64,000 bases of DNA from Synechococcus sp. MIT S9220 (GTDB lineage: Bacteria; Cyanobacteriota; Cyanobacteriia; PCC-6307; Cyanobiaceae): contig NZ_CP047958.1 of the NCBI RefSeq assembly GCF_014304815.1, positions 2,046,001 through 2,110,000 of the forward strand, read 5' to 3'. Shown here piece after piece: positions 17,002 to 28,179 of this stretch (its first letter is position 1; each line of letters begins with the position of its first letter). A model generated the notes under the pieces. That model saw nothing but the letters and a program-made list of their open reading frames with translations, had not been told where the DNA came from and searched no databases. The position numbers and the translations under genes are program-made.

Positions 17002-17160
17002 GAAATCCTGCTGGTCATTCACTCACCCAAGATTGCCGCTCATTTCACTCATGAGATGAATCGGATGTGGCGAAGTGCTGAGCTAGGGATCACGCCGCAC
17101 ATCCAACGCAAACTGGATCGGCAGCAAGCCAAATGTGGGAGCGGGGTGGAGAGGAGCTGA
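17002..17160 (+). repeat. PLD 3'-end fragment, copy 5, open to the stop
   Basis: 53 uninterrupted codons from GAA ATC CTG CTG to TGA, matching PLD residues 436-484 with changes such as R-to-H. It ends CGSGVERS like copy 4. The start of similarity again falls at PLD codon 436. It marks the right edge of the island. Confidence 0.86.
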
Positions 17161-17199
17161 GATTGTCAGGACTGAGGCGCAATTGACTTGGATGCTGAC

Positions 17200-18114
17200 T
17201 CAAGACTCAGCAGTACTTGATTTTGATAACCAGTCAAATGGATCAGAACAACACTCCAAATCATCTAAGGAGTCTGAAAGTGACTGAGCGCGTTGACTCA
17301 GATAGAGCAACAGCTGCCTGAAATAGTCAGAATCAGCAAAGCAACGCTTGACCACCAATGAGTCGCCCACAGTCAGACCTGTGGAGAGGGGCAAAGGAAC
17401 TTTTTTGCCATGGAAATTCCCAATCGTATGAACTGTGACGTAACTGATCGTCACCTGATCTTCAGTTCGTCCCTCCCAACGACTGACCTCATGCCGAACT
17501 GCTCCAACAGTTGAACGTTGAAAGCCCAATCCTTTCAGATGATGTTGGATCTTGGGGAATGCACCATCAGGCAATGATAAAACAGGGAAATCTTGTAGAT
17601 CATCTAACTTCAACTCTACTTTGCGTTGCAACAGTGGATGCTGCTGATCAACCAAAAAAACAGATGGGTAACGAGTAAGGTTAATCACAACAAACTCATC
17701 ATCATCAACTGGCACATCCGGATAACAACCCAGCCACGCATCCAAGATGGATTCCCTAAGGAGTGCCAATGGATGGCTCACATTCAAAAAGTTAGACGGC
17801 CCACATACCCAAGGCTGGGGCAGTTCATTTAAATAATCAGAACCAACTCCATAAACAGCATCTATTCTCATCGACTTGCCATAAGCCCAGCGATAAAGCT
17901 GATGCACTTTACGCTCAGCATTCAGAAGAGATAGGTCACCACTTAAGCTCCACTCTCCTTCTAACTTACAAGGATCCAGATCGAGAAACTCCGCAACGGA
18001 TTTAGCATTTCGAGAAACTGTTGCTTGATTGCAATTCAAACCTAAAGCTGCATCCTTACCAGAACGCAGCCAAATCAGATAATCGAGACACGAAAGACGA
18101 AAAACGTCAAACAT
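17200..18114 (-). CDS. LysR-like transcriptional regulator
   Basis: A 304-residue protein with an N-terminal helix-turn-helix (LDYLIWLRSGKDAALGLNCN followed by QATVSRNAKSVAEFL) similar to LysR-type N-termini. A long C-terminal region could be a periplasmic-binding-protein-like effector domain (FVVINLTRYPSVFLVDQQHP). The C-terminal match to LysR is weak. It is moderately AT-rich like the adjacent island. No divergent partner gene is present; its target is unknown. Confidence 0.6.
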   Translation of the reverse strand: MFDVFRLSCLDYLIWLRSGKDAALGLNCNQATVSRNAKSVAEFLDLDPCKLEGEWSLSGDLSLLNAERKVHQLYRWAYGKSMRIDAVYGVGSDYLNELPQPWVCGPSNFLNVSHPLALLRESILDAWLGCYPDVPVDDDEFVVINLTRYPSVFLVDQQHPLLQRKVELKLDDLQDFPVLSLPDGAFPKIQHHLKGLGFQRSTVGAVRHEVSRWEGRTEDQVTISYVTVHTIGNFHGKKVPLPLSTGLTVGDSLVVKRCFADSDYFRQLLLYLSQRAQSLSDSLDDLECCSDPFDWLSKSSTAES

Positions 18115-18747
18115 TAGTCAATGTCAAGAAGTGACAAAACTTCAAATATCACTGAAGCGATTAAATACTAGAGGCAAGGTAAAACTCCAGGGAATTTATG
18201 CAAAAGACGCATAGACCTGAATTGAAAAGCATGAATAGCCTTAGCCAACGATATCCAGATTTTATCAAAAACTATCACGCAAGCAATAGACATGCCTGTA
18301 TAGGCTAAACACGTTAAACATCAAGCAGTCACCACAAATGACTTAGAATTAAGGTACAAATTTTCATCATATTGCGCAAAAGCGATGAGACAAGATGCTG
18401 AAAATAGAACATTTCATCACCAGTAATCAAGCAACCTCTGTAAATCCTTCAAGGAAAATACGAACCTGAAGTTAGAAGCCGAAAGAGCGAATTTTCCTCT
18501 GCAAATTGGTGATTTCGCAGCATCGCCTGGCCACGATCAAGATCAACTCCTCACAAAGACGCCAGATGATGCTGCAAACCCTTCGGGGATTTGAGCGAAT
18601 CTGGCTCAACTCAGACATTGATCAATCCAGACAATGGCTTAAAAGAAATCTCACTCCAGCTCAAAGATCAATCACTGAACTGCGTTTCTGAAATCGTCGA
18701 CATGACCGATCTCAGGTCAGAATGCCGCGACGTGATGGGCCATCCCC
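18115..18747. other. Intergenic region without a supported gene
   Basis: About 630 bp, AT-rich near the regulator and returning to core-like composition near 18.7 kb. The short open frames here lack protein-like features. No terminator, repeat or RNA gene is recognised. Confidence 0.4.
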
Positions 18748-19119
18748 GTGAGACTGCCACTGTTCTTTTTGGGCTTGGCCTTGCTGCTGCCCTCAACAGC
18801 TCAAGCCAAGCCCAAAAAGGTTCCTTTCCCGACCAGGGAAGAACTGCGTTCACTCCAGCTACTGGCCTATAGCTGTTCGCGCGCCAACGACCAGGAGAGC
18901 TGTAGCAAGACTCGCAGCCTTGCCGATCCGCTTATGGACAATCCCAGACTATCGGCTGCCTGCAAAGACACCGTCTGGGAATTGGTTCAGGCCTCACAGG
19001 TGGTCACCACCAACAGCTTCCAGCGCCGCGACAGTATCGATCGACCGGCACGCCGTCTGACGTTGGTCTGTTCAGCACCCGAGAAACCGAAGCAACCTGC
19101 TGCACCAGCCAAGACTTAA
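18748..19119 (+). CDS. Small predicted periplasmic protein
   Basis: A 123-residue product with a signal peptide (MRLPLFFLGLALLLPSTAQA) and a basic, cysteine-containing mature part (AYSCSRANDQESCSKTRSLA, AACKDT, LVCSAP) ending in a proline/alanine/lysine tail. The start is GTG at 18748. The composition is core-like, unlike the AT-rich island genes. No family name is recognised. Confidence 0.62.
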   Translation: MRLPLFFLGLALLLPSTAQAKPKKVPFPTREELRSLQLLAYSCSRANDQESCSKTRSLADPLMDNPRLSAACKDTVWELVQASQVVTTNSFQRRDSIDRPARRLTLVCSAPEKPKQPAAPAKT

Positions 19120-19212
19120 GTGCTCAAACACCTTCTGTTCCTGCTCATAAAGAGAGAGGGCCGGGGCTGGGGTGATTGATCTCCATCACGCTTCAGAAGC
19201 CTTGACGCCTGA

Positions 19213-20955
<1,743 letters not shown>

Positions 20956-20958
20956 GCG

Positions 20959-21267
20959 TCAGCGACGCCGCTGCCCCCGCCAAGTCGTCTTCTGCGAGCG
21001 ATACTCCTCCTCGGATGCACTCTCCTGGAGCTGACGCATGCTCTCGATCGATGAGCCAAACATCATGGCGGAGGCGATCACGACGCCTCGGAGATAAAGC
21101 AATCTGGTGCGAGGGATCTCGGCCGGTGTATTGCGAATGAATGTGCCGAGAAAAATCGTGAGGATGACGCCGATGCCGGCACCGATGAAGGAAGCCCAGA
21201 GCACCTTGAAACCGTTGAATCCAGAAGGGGCAGCGTTGCAGGATTGGGGCTTCAGATCGCGTCTCAT
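20959..21267 (-). CDS. Small membrane protein at the end of the RND operon
   Basis: A 102-residue product with one or two membrane helices (FKVLWASFIGAGIGVILTIF and YLRGVVIASAMMFGSSIES) and a very basic C-terminus (TTWRGQRRR). Its ATG overlaps the stop of the RND pump gene as ATGA, so it is translated with it. No family is recognised. Association with the pump is inferred from this coupling. Confidence 0.65.
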   Translation of the reverse strand: MRRDLKPQSCNAAPSGFNGFKVLWASFIGAGIGVILTIFLGTFIRNTPAEIPRTRLLYLRGVVIASAMMFGSSIESMRQLQESASEEEYRSQKTTWRGQRRR

Positions 21268-24200
21268 GAGCTACTCAGTCTCGGGTCCTGCGTAGGCCCA
21301 AGCAGAGACTTGAGAACGACATAAAACACCGGCACAACGAAGAGCGACAGAACGGTGGCAATCAACAGACCACCAAACACAACTGCTCCGAGGGACGTCT
21401 GACTACGGGCGCCAGCACCACTGGCGAAGACGAGCGGCATGAACCCGAACAGTGAGGAAATCGCTGTCATCAAGATCGGCCTGAGGCGGGAACCTGCAGC
21501 AAAATGTGCAGCCTCCAGTGCATCGGCACCAGCCTGCATCCGCTGATTCGCCATATCCACGATCAGGATTCCGTTGCCAGCAGCCAGGCCGATCAACATC
21601 ACCAGACCCACCTGGGCATAGACATTGAGCACCTCACCTCGCAAGGCCAGGAAGGCGAGTGCTCCCAGCATGGCTGTCGGTACCGTCATCAGAATGATCA
21701 GCGGATCGGAATAGCTTTCGTATTGCGCCGACAGCACCAGATACACCGCCAGGATGCCAAGCGCAAAGATCACCACCGCCAAAGCACCGGCCTTCACTTC
21801 CTCACGAGAAATCCCAGTCCAGTCGAAGCTGAGGCCCTGCGGATTGATGGTCTCAAAGATCCCCTTCATCGCTGTAATCGCCTGACCAGAGCTCTTGCCG
21901 GCCGCAGGCGTCCCTTCGATCTTGATGGCTCGATAGAGATTGAAGTGAGGCACCACCGTGGGGCCGAGCGTTTCACGCACGCTGAAAAACTCCGCGAGCG
22001 AAATCAGATCACCGTTAGAGCTTTTGACGTACAAGGCTGAAAGGCGCTCGGAAGTCGCACGGCTTTCAGCATCAGCCTGCACATAGACACGACGTACTTT
22101 GCCCTCCTGAAAAGTGTCGTTCACATAGAGGCCGCCGAAATTGATGCTGAAGGTCTGCATGGCAGCTCCGAAGTCAACGTCAACCGCGGCCATGCGATCG
22201 CGATCCACCTGAATCTCGATCTGTGGCGATTCAGGAGCGAACAGCGTATAGACACGGTTGAGATCGGGATCTGCGTTACCCGCCTGGATCAGTCGCCCTG
22301 CCGTGCCATAAAAATCAGCCAGGCTGTAGGCCCCACCACTCTGATCGAGAAGCTGAAACTCGAATCCACCGCCAGTGCCATAGCCAGGGATGGCCGGAGG
22401 TTCAACAACAAACACCCTGGCACCATCCACCGAACGGGCGAGCTTCTGATTGAGCCTCTCCACGATCGCGCCCACGGTCTGATCCCGTTGCTTTCGCTCG
22501 GACCAGTTCCTGGTGCCAAAGAAGAACAGTCCCTTGTTGGGACTGTTGCCATCCAGGCTTGCACCGCTAAACACTGATGCCGCAGTGATGTTCTTTTCCG
22601 TACGCAGTACGGCAGCCACCTGCTGGTTAATCGCTTCAGTGACCTGGGTGGAGACGCCCTCCGGCGCTTGCACCACGCCAATTGCATAACCCTGATCTTC
22701 GATCGGCACAAACCCGCCGGGAATGGCCCGAAAAGCAACGGCCGTGAGCAGGATGCCGATGCCGAGGATGCTCATCACCAGTCGGCGACGACCGAGAGCC
22801 CACTCCAAAGCGGAGGCGTAGCGGCTCTCCATCACGGCATAAGCGCTGTTGAACTTGGCGAAAATGATCGGTGTGAACCAACCCAGGGTGAGGCCTAGAG
22901 CTGGATAGAGCGTTACTGGAATGACCCGACTGACCCCCACAAGAATCAAGCCGGTCATGGCTCCACCAAAGGTGCAAGGCAGTGTGAGCGGTCGATCGAT
23001 CAAGCGCCCCAGCAGCAGACCAATCAAGGCACCAACAGCCATCGGGATCAGCACCAGAGGTGCTCCAGCACCGACCACCAGCAATCCATACACAAAACCG
23101 ATCACCGTGCCGGCGATGGCATAGCTCCGCCGTCCGGGATCCTTTGACTCACGCGCCAGCAGCAGTGCTGACAACATCGGTGAGAAGGTGAGAGCGTTGA
23201 AGGTGGAGATGGCGATCGAAAAGATCACCGTGGCTGCGAACTGTTTGTAGATCGTTCCTGTCGCGCCAGGGAAAAACAGAACTGGCAGGAACACTGCGAA
23301 CTTCACCAGCGAGGTGGCGATGATCGCTGAGAACAGCTCGTCCATGGTGGCTTTCGCTGCCTGCAAGGCCGTCATCCCCTCCGATTTTTTGGTGGAGGTG
23401 TCCTCGATCACGGTGATCGCATCGTCGACCACGAGACCCGTGGCCAGCACCAGACCGAACAGCGTCAGCTGATTCAGGGAAAAGCCGAAGCCAAGGACCA
23501 GGCCAAAGGTGCCGATCAATGCCACAGGGATTGCGATCCCCGGAACAAGCGTGGCCTTCCAGTTCTGAAGAAACAGAAAAAGAATCAGAACCACCAGCAC
23601 CACCGCGTCCCGCAGGGAATTCACCACGCCCTGGATGGAGGCGCTGATGAAGTCGGTGTTGTCGTAGATCTTCTCCATCTTCATGCCCACAGGCATGGTC
23701 GTCTCAAAGTTGGCCAACACCTGCTTCACGCCGTCGGAGACCTCGAGAGCATTACTGCCCGAGAGCTGATAAACAGCCAAACCAACAGACGGAACACCCT
23801 GAAGATCGGTCGCGCTGACGGCATAGGACTCACCACCAAGTTGGACGCTGCCCACATCTCGGAGGCGCACCAACCCTCCCTCCTCAGCGGTTCGCACCAC
23901 CATCTGCTCGAATTCCTCAACGCTGCGCAGGCGGCCCTGCAATTGCACGGTGAAGGTGAACTGCTGCCCTTTCGGGGAAGGCTCACCACCAACCTGGCCG
24001 GCGGCGACAAGACGATTCTGACTGGACAACTGGTTGACCACATCGGTGGAGGTGAGGCCAAAACTGGTGAGCTTGTCGGGGTCAAGCCACAGCCGAAACG
24101 CCAGTTTTCGATTGCCGAAGTAGGTGAGGTCGCCGACACCGCTCACCCGCTTGATGGCATCGGTGAGATTCAAATCCAGCAGCCCACTGATCGTCTCAGC

Positions 24201-24665
24201 GCTGTAGGTGATCTGGTCAGGATCCGCGCTGCCAAAGTTGTAAACGAGCAGAATCGAGTTAGACGCTTTATTGACGCTCACGCCGGCCTTGCGCACCTCC
24301 TCAGGGAGTTGCGGTTCTGCCAGAGCCACACGGTTCTGAACATTGACCTGGTTGATGTCACCGTTGGTGCCGCTGGCGAAAGCCACATCAATGGAGCTGA
24401 CCCCGTCGGCGGAACTGTTGGACTTGATGAAGTCCATGTTCTCGACACCGTTGATCTGCTGCTCAAGAACACTGGTGACACCCTCCTCAACAGAGACGGC
24501 ATCGGCACCGGTGTAGTTGGCCCTCACCTTGACGGTGGGAGGAGCGATGTCCGGGAGGTTTTCGATCGGAAGAATTGGAATCGCAATCAATCCCACGATC
24601 ACGATCAGGATGCTGCAAACCGTTGTGAGAACGGGCCTGGTAATGAAATTATTAGAGGCGGACAT
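21264..24665 (-). CDS. RND efflux pump, inner-membrane transporter (AcrB/MexB-type)
   Basis: Proton-driven drug/solute exporter of the HAE1 family. The N-terminus is NNFITRPVLTTVCSILIVIV, the porter domain has PDQITYSAETISGLLDLNL, TM4 holds the proton-relay pair in GLVVDDAITVIED (D414, D415), and the end has NGILIVDMANQRMQAG. At 1133 residues it is about 90 longer than AcrB. The extra length lies between TM6 and TM7 (about 506-602) and is mostly hydrophobic. It is preceded by its adaptor gene 11 bp upstream and followed by a coupled small membrane protein. There is no adjacent outer membrane channel gene. Confidence 0.93.
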   Translation of the reverse strand: MSASNNFITRPVLTTVCSILIVIVGLIAIPILPIENLPDIAPPTVKVRANYTGADAVSVEEGVTSVLEQQINGVENMDFIKSNSSADGVSSIDVAFASGTNGDINQVNVQNRVALAEPQLPEEVRKAGVSVNKASNSILLVYNFGSADPDQITYSAETISGLLDLNLTDAIKRVSGVGDLTYFGNRKLAFRLWLDPDKLTSFGLTSTDVVNQLSSQNRLVAAGQVGGEPSPKGQQFTFTVQLQGRLRSVEEFEQMVVRTAEEGGLVRLRDVGSVQLGGESYAVSATDLQGVPSVGLAVYQLSGSNALEVSDGVKQVLANFETTMPVGMKMEKIYDNTDFISASIQGVVNSLRDAVVLVVLILFLFLQNWKATLVPGIAIPVALIGTFGLVLGFGFSLNQLTLFGLVLATGLVVDDAITVIEDTSTKKSEGMTALQAAKATMDELFSAIIATSLVKFAVFLPVLFFPGATGTIYKQFAATVIFSIAISTFNALTFSPMLSALLLARESKDPGRRSYAIAGTVIGFVYGLLVVGAGAPLVLIPMAVGALIGLLLGRLIDRPLTLPCTFGGAMTGLILVGVSRVIPVTLYPALGLTLGWFTPIIFAKFNSAYAVMESRYASALEWALGRRRLVMSILGIGILLTAVAFRAIPGGFVPIEDQGYAIGVVQAPEGVSTQVTEAINQQVAAVLRTEKNITAASVFSGASLDGNSPNKGLFFFGTRNWSERKQRDQTVGAIVERLNQKLARSVDGARVFVVEPPAIPGYGTGGGFEFQLLDQSGGAYSLADFYGTAGRLIQAGNADPDLNRVYTLFAPESPQIEIQVDRDRMAAVDVDFGAAMQTFSINFGGLYVNDTFQEGKVRRVYVQADAESRATSERLSALYVKSSNGDLISLAEFFSVRETLGPTVVPHFNLYRAIKIEGTPAAGKSSGQAITAMKGIFETINPQGLSFDWTGISREEVKAGALAVVIFALGILAVYLVLSAQYESYSDPLIILMTVPTAMLGALAFLALRGEVLNVYAQVGLVMLIGLAAGNGILIVDMANQRMQAGADALEAAHFAAGSRLRPILMTAISSLFGFMPLVFASGAGARSQTSLGAVVFGGLLIATVLSLFVVPVFYVVLKSLLGPTQDPRLSSS

Positions 24666-24676
24666 GACTCAGTCGC

Positions 24677-25783
24677 TCAGTTCTGCACCTTCACCGGCAC
24701 ACCGTGACGCAGGCTCAGAAGATTGCTGGTGATCACGTTCTGGCCCAGCTTCAAACCTTTGGTGACCGGATAACGATTGTTCTGGAGGGAACCGAGATTG
24801 ACCGGCGTTTGCAGCGCAAACAGGGTGGCGGAAGGAATCATTCCCCGGTCAATTCCCCGTTTGATCCTGGCCAGATCAGCCTTACCAGGCTGCGCTTCAA
24901 GCTCTTTGAGAGTGCCAAGACGGAACACAAAACTCTGACCGGACGTCTGCGTCACGGCAGCGAAGGGAACGGATGGCTGCTGACGGGAGTCGAGCTGAAC
25001 CCTGGTCCGCAACCTCTGACCGTTGCGCAGCTTGCCATCTGGATTGGGAAATTGAGCCCTCACCAGAAGGGCCTGGGTTCCGGAGTTGATCCCAGGATCA
25101 ACCGACATCACCGAGCTGCTTGCCATCACCTCATTGCGACCCGGAAGACTGAGCAACACCGGTAGACCCACCCTGATGCGACTGGCATAGGTCGACGGCA
25201 CCTCCACCCTGGCCTCCAGGATGTTGTTTCGAATCAACTTGGTGAATGGGTCGCCATTTCTCACCACATCCCCGACCTGAACGGAGACGTCCGCCACTGT
25301 TCCAGCGATCGGTGACTGCAGATTGCTGTAAGCCAGCGTGGCCTCCTGAGCTCTGACCTCTTCTCGCGAGGCGATATAAATTGCGCGCCGCTGATCACGC
25401 TCGGAGGCTTCCGCGGCACCAAGCGGCACCAAAAATTCATAGCGTTTCAGCTCCAGCAGATCCCTCTGCTCTTTGGCTTTCAACCCGGCCAGTTTGGCCT
25501 GCTCCTGAGCTTGATCAAGGGTCATGAGCAACTGACCTGCAGTCACCCGATCTCCCTGAGTGATCTTCAATTCAATGATCCGGCCTGATGCCTGAGCCGC
25601 AAGCTGAACCAGATCGCCGGCCTCCAGGGTGCTGACTGTGTCGACATCCTCCGTGAACACAGCCTCGCTGACAGCGGCCTTCTTCACTTCTGGAAGGGGC
25701 CTCTGCGCATCGCCACCCTTACCGCAGGCAGCGAGCATGAAGGCCGTCAGGGCCAAGGGGATCAGGTGTCGGTTGAGACGCAC
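24677..25783 (-). CDS. RND efflux periplasmic adaptor (membrane fusion lipoprotein)
   Basis: Bridges the RND pump to a TolC-type channel. From the GTG at 25783 the product is 368 residues with a lipoprotein signal (HLIPLALTAFMLAACGKGG). It then shows the lipoyl/barrel-sandwich halves (SGRIIELKITQGDRVTAGQL and LQSPIAGTVADVSVQVGDVV) around a helical hairpin, and a beta-barrel domain. The frame is open 25 codons upstream, but the lipobox supports the later start. It is 11 bp upstream of the pump gene in one operon. Confidence 0.9.
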   Translation of the reverse strand: MRLNRHLIPLALTAFMLAACGKGGDAQRPLPEVKKAAVSEAVFTEDVDTVSTLEAGDLVQLAAQASGRIIELKITQGDRVTAGQLLMTLDQAQEQAKLAGLKAKEQRDLLELKRYEFLVPLGAAEASERDQRRAIYIASREEVRAQEATLAYSNLQSPIAGTVADVSVQVGDVVRNGDPFTKLIRNNILEARVEVPSTYASRIRVGLPVLLSLPGRNEVMASSSVMSVDPGINSGTQALLVRAQFPNPDGKLRNGQRLRTRVQLDSRQQPSVPFAAVTQTSGQSFVFRLGTLKELEAQPGKADLARIKRGIDRGMIPSATLFALQTPVNLGSLQNNRYPVTKGLKLGQNVITSNLLSLRHGVPVKVQN

Positions 25784-25872
25784 AGTCAAGACTCTGTCGG
25801 CCGCATTATGACGGCGCTCTTGATGCCAAAGGCTCAACTTGAGCAAGAATCGTCTCACCGGGAATCGACGCC

Positions 25873-28089
25873 GTGGGCGGACCTCTGAAACAGGATCTGT
25901 TCAGCCATCACGGCGAAGCAGCTCGGCAGCGGCAGGCTCCCCTCGCCGATCGCCTGCGGCCGCGCAATCTCGATGAATTCGTGGGTCAAGCAGCAATCCT
26001 TGCGGAGGGTCGCCTGCTGCGGCGAGCTATCTCAGCCGATCGTGTCGGCAATCTGATCCTGCATGGCCCGCCGGGAGTCGGAAAGACCACCCTGGCACGA
26101 ATCATTGCCAACCACACACGAGCCCATTTCAGCTCTCTCAATGCCGTGCTGGCGGGCGTAAAAGACTTGCGCTCCGAAGTGACCTATGCAAGTCAGCGAC
26201 TTGAACGCCATGGGCTGCGCACCATCCTGTTTATCGATGAGGTGCATCGCTTCAACAGCGCCCAGCAGGATGCATTACTGCCATGGGTGGAGAACGGCAC
26301 ACTCACCCTGATCGGTGCCACGACAGAAAACCCCTTTTTCGAAGTCAACAAGGCACTGGTCAGTCGGTCCAGGTTGTTCCGTCTGCAGAGCTTGGGCCCG
26401 GACGACCTCAGTCGTTTGCTGATGACTGCGCTGCATGACAAAGAGCGTGGCTATGGCGACCGTCATGTAGAGATCAGCGCTGAGGCCTCGGCCCATCTCG
26501 TCAATGTGGCGGGAGGTGACGCACGCAGCCTGCTCAATGCACTTGAGCTCGCAGTGGAAAGCACCCCTGAAAATCAGGATGGCGTGATCGCCATCGACCT
26601 TGGCATTGCTGAGGAATCCATTCAGCAGCGCGCCGTGCTCTACGACAAGCAGGGTGATGCGCACTTCGACACGATCAGCGCATTCATCAAATCCCTGAGG
26701 GGCTCGGACGCCGACGCAGCACTGTTCTGGCTGGCACGGATGATTGAAGCCGGTGAAAACCCCCGTTTCATTTTCCGGCGCATGCTGATCTCAGCTGGGG
26801 AAGACGTGGGCCTCGCGGACCCCCAGGCCGTGGTGGTGGTCGAAGCCTGCGCCGCGGCCTTTGAGCGCATCGGACTGCCGGAGGGACTGTATCCATTGGC
26901 CCAGGCAGCTCTCTACCTGGCATGCACTGAAAAAAGCAACAGCACCAGCGGCATGTTCGAAGCACTACGTCAGGTGCGTGAAGCACAGCGTCAGGAAGTG
27001 CCTGCCCATTTGCGCGACGCCAACCGCGATGGCGATGCCTTTGGTGACGGCAAGGGCTATCGCTACCCCCACGCTTTTCGTGAACACTGGGTGGCTCAGC
27101 AGTATTTGCCCAGTGCCCTTCAGGGTGAAGCCTTCTGGTCACCGAGTCGCCAGGGCTGGGAAGGACAACGACGCGAACGGATGCTGGAACGGCGCGCTGC
27201 TCAGCTCGCAGCCTCAGCTGAGGCTGTCGACGAACACCCTCTGTTGGTGAGCAGCGGACCGGAGCAACCACAGCTGGAGCGGTGGCTGCAACGTCAACTG
27301 TCCGTGGATGGCGAACGACAGCAGGAGCTGCGGCAGAAACTTTGGTCCGATCTCAGCTGGCAACGCACGGATCGCGTATTGATCCTTGGCGGGCGTTCGC
27401 TGCTCTGGTCGCTTGATCCCCTCGGAGCCGTGGCCGAAGGAGGACTCACGATTCTCTGTGCATCTTCAACAGAACAGCGACGACTGGGAGCACAGCTGCA
27501 GTTGCTTGATCCTCTCAATCATCCGGCCATGCTGGCCGATGCTTCCGACCTGGAACGACTGAGCCCGGACCACCAGTTCGAAGTGGTAGGCGGGCGGCTG
27601 AATCAGGAGGATCTCAATGGTCCTGACTTTGAAACGTTCTGGGCCCGGGTGAGCTCCCGCTCGACAAGCGGCGCTCAACTGAGGCTGTTGCTGAGTGAAC
27701 CCCAACTTGGGCCAGCTGGGGGACTGCTCGAGCTGCTCATCAGTGAAAAGAAAGCGAGCACATCGATGTCATCACTGCAGACCCTGGCTGCTCTGGAATC
27801 CATCTGGCTGAGCCAAGAGGAACAGCGTCAGAGGCTACTGAGCCAGCTTGAGCGCTGCGGCTGGGTCACGAACCAGAGCAGCTGGCAAGAATCCCTGAAG
27901 CTCTCGGTTGAGCCGAGCCTGATCGAACGATGGCTCGGAGAAGACCGTCCTTACCGAAAGGCTCTTGAAAAAACCGGTGAAGCCAGTGAAACCGAACTAT
28001 CAGAGCTGCGCCGAGAACTTTTACAGCAACGTGGCAACTATCTCCCCCAGAGTCTTCGTCACTGGCGAATCGAAGGTCGACTGGCCTGA
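25873..28089 (+). CDS. rarA: RarA/MgsA-like AAA+ ATPase fused to a C-terminal domain
   Basis: Replication-associated recombination ATPase. Walker A ([10 protein letters not shown], residues 64-73), Walker B (LFIDEVHRF) and sensor 1 ([10 protein letters not shown]) are complete, followed by the MgsA-type C-terminal helical region ([10 protein letters not shown]-like [15 protein letters not shown]). RarA is usually about 440 residues; this protein has 738. The extra 270 or so residues contain [20 protein letters not shown] and [15 protein letters not shown], like the first half of a Rossmann-type methyltransferase fold. Such fusions are known in cyanobacteria as RarA/unknown-domain fusion proteins. 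The start codon is GTG. Confidence 0.88.
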   Translation: MGGPLKQDLFSHHGEAARQRQAPLADRLRPRNLDEFVGQAAILAEGRLLRRAISADRVGNLILHGPPGVGKTTLARIIANHTRAHFSSLNAVLAGVKDLRSEVTYASQRLERHGLRTILFIDEVHRFNSAQQDALLPWVENGTLTLIGATTENPFFEVNKALVSRSRLFRLQSLGPDDLSRLLMTALHDKERGYGDRHVEISAEASAHLVNVAGGDARSLLNALELAVESTPENQDGVIAIDLGIAEESIQQRAVLYDKQGDAHFDTISAFIKSLRGSDADAALFWLARMIEAGENPRFIFRRMLISAGEDVGLADPQAVVVVEACAAAFERIGLPEGLYPLAQAALYLACTEKSNSTSGMFEALRQVREAQRQEVPAHLRDANRDGDAFGDGKGYRYPHAFREHWVAQQYLPSALQGEAFWSPSRQGWEGQRRERMLERRAAQLAASAEAVDEHPLLVSSGPEQPQLERWLQRQLSVDGERQQELRQKLWSDLSWQRTDRVLILGGRSLLWSLDPLGAVAEGGLTILCASSTEQRRLGAQLQLLDPLNHPAMLADASDLERLSPDHQFEVVGGRLNQEDLNGPDFETFWARVSSRSTSGAQLRLLLSEPQLGPAGGLLELLISEKKASTSMSSLQTLAALESIWLSQEEQRQRLLSQLERCGWVTNQSSWQESLKLSVEPSLIERWLGEDRPYRKALEKTGEASETELSELRRELLQQRGNYLPQSLRHWRIEGRLA

Positions 28090-28111
28090 CACCTTCCATC
28101 AAAAGCTGTCA

Positions 28112-28139
28112 TAAAAAAAGCTCCGGCAAAGCCGGAGCT
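28112..28139 (-). terminator. Rho-independent terminator (minus-strand gene)
   Basis: AGCTCCGGC-AAA-GCCGGAGCT is a perfect 9-bp stem. Read on the minus strand it is followed by a run of T (plus-strand A at 28112-28119), so it terminates the DUF1400-like gene. It may also serve the convergent rarA gene less efficiently. Confidence 0.9.
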
Positions 28140-28179
28140 GAAAGAAGAAAGTTGATGAACCCGCGAGGGTTCCCAACAA

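Larger units (their letters stand above)
10420..17160 (+). mobile_element. Accessory island built between repeated PLD 3'-end fragments
   Basis: From the 3' end of the intact PLD gene to the last PLD fragment, the DNA is visibly AT-richer than its flanks and holds only small unknown genes plus an integrase relic. Partial PLD copies, all in plus orientation, lie at 11834, 12763, 14234/14752, 15361 and 17002. Three right-hand fragments start within a few bases of PLD codons 436-438. The one left-hand fragment stops at codon 434. This is the pattern left by repeated insertion at one site with displacement of the target's 3' end. No functional recombinase is visible, so mobility is inferred. Confidence 0.6.

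Noticed and set aside
10420-17160. Rhs/CDI-like array of orphan toxin tips
   Set aside because: The repeated part is the enzyme's own C-terminal end with no variable toxin domain joined to it, and the interval genes run in both directions with their own signal peptides.
10420-17160. CRISPR array
   Set aside because: Repeat units are 60-160 bp of coding sequence at irregular spacing, with no short repeat-spacer pattern or cas gene.
18591-18872. 93-codon frame overlapping the small exported protein gene
   Set aside because: The overlapping frame at 18748 has a proper signal peptide; this one does not look like a protein.
21264-25783. Horizontal transfer of the RND operon
   Set aside because: Composition matches the surrounding core genes, with no repeats or integrase nearby.
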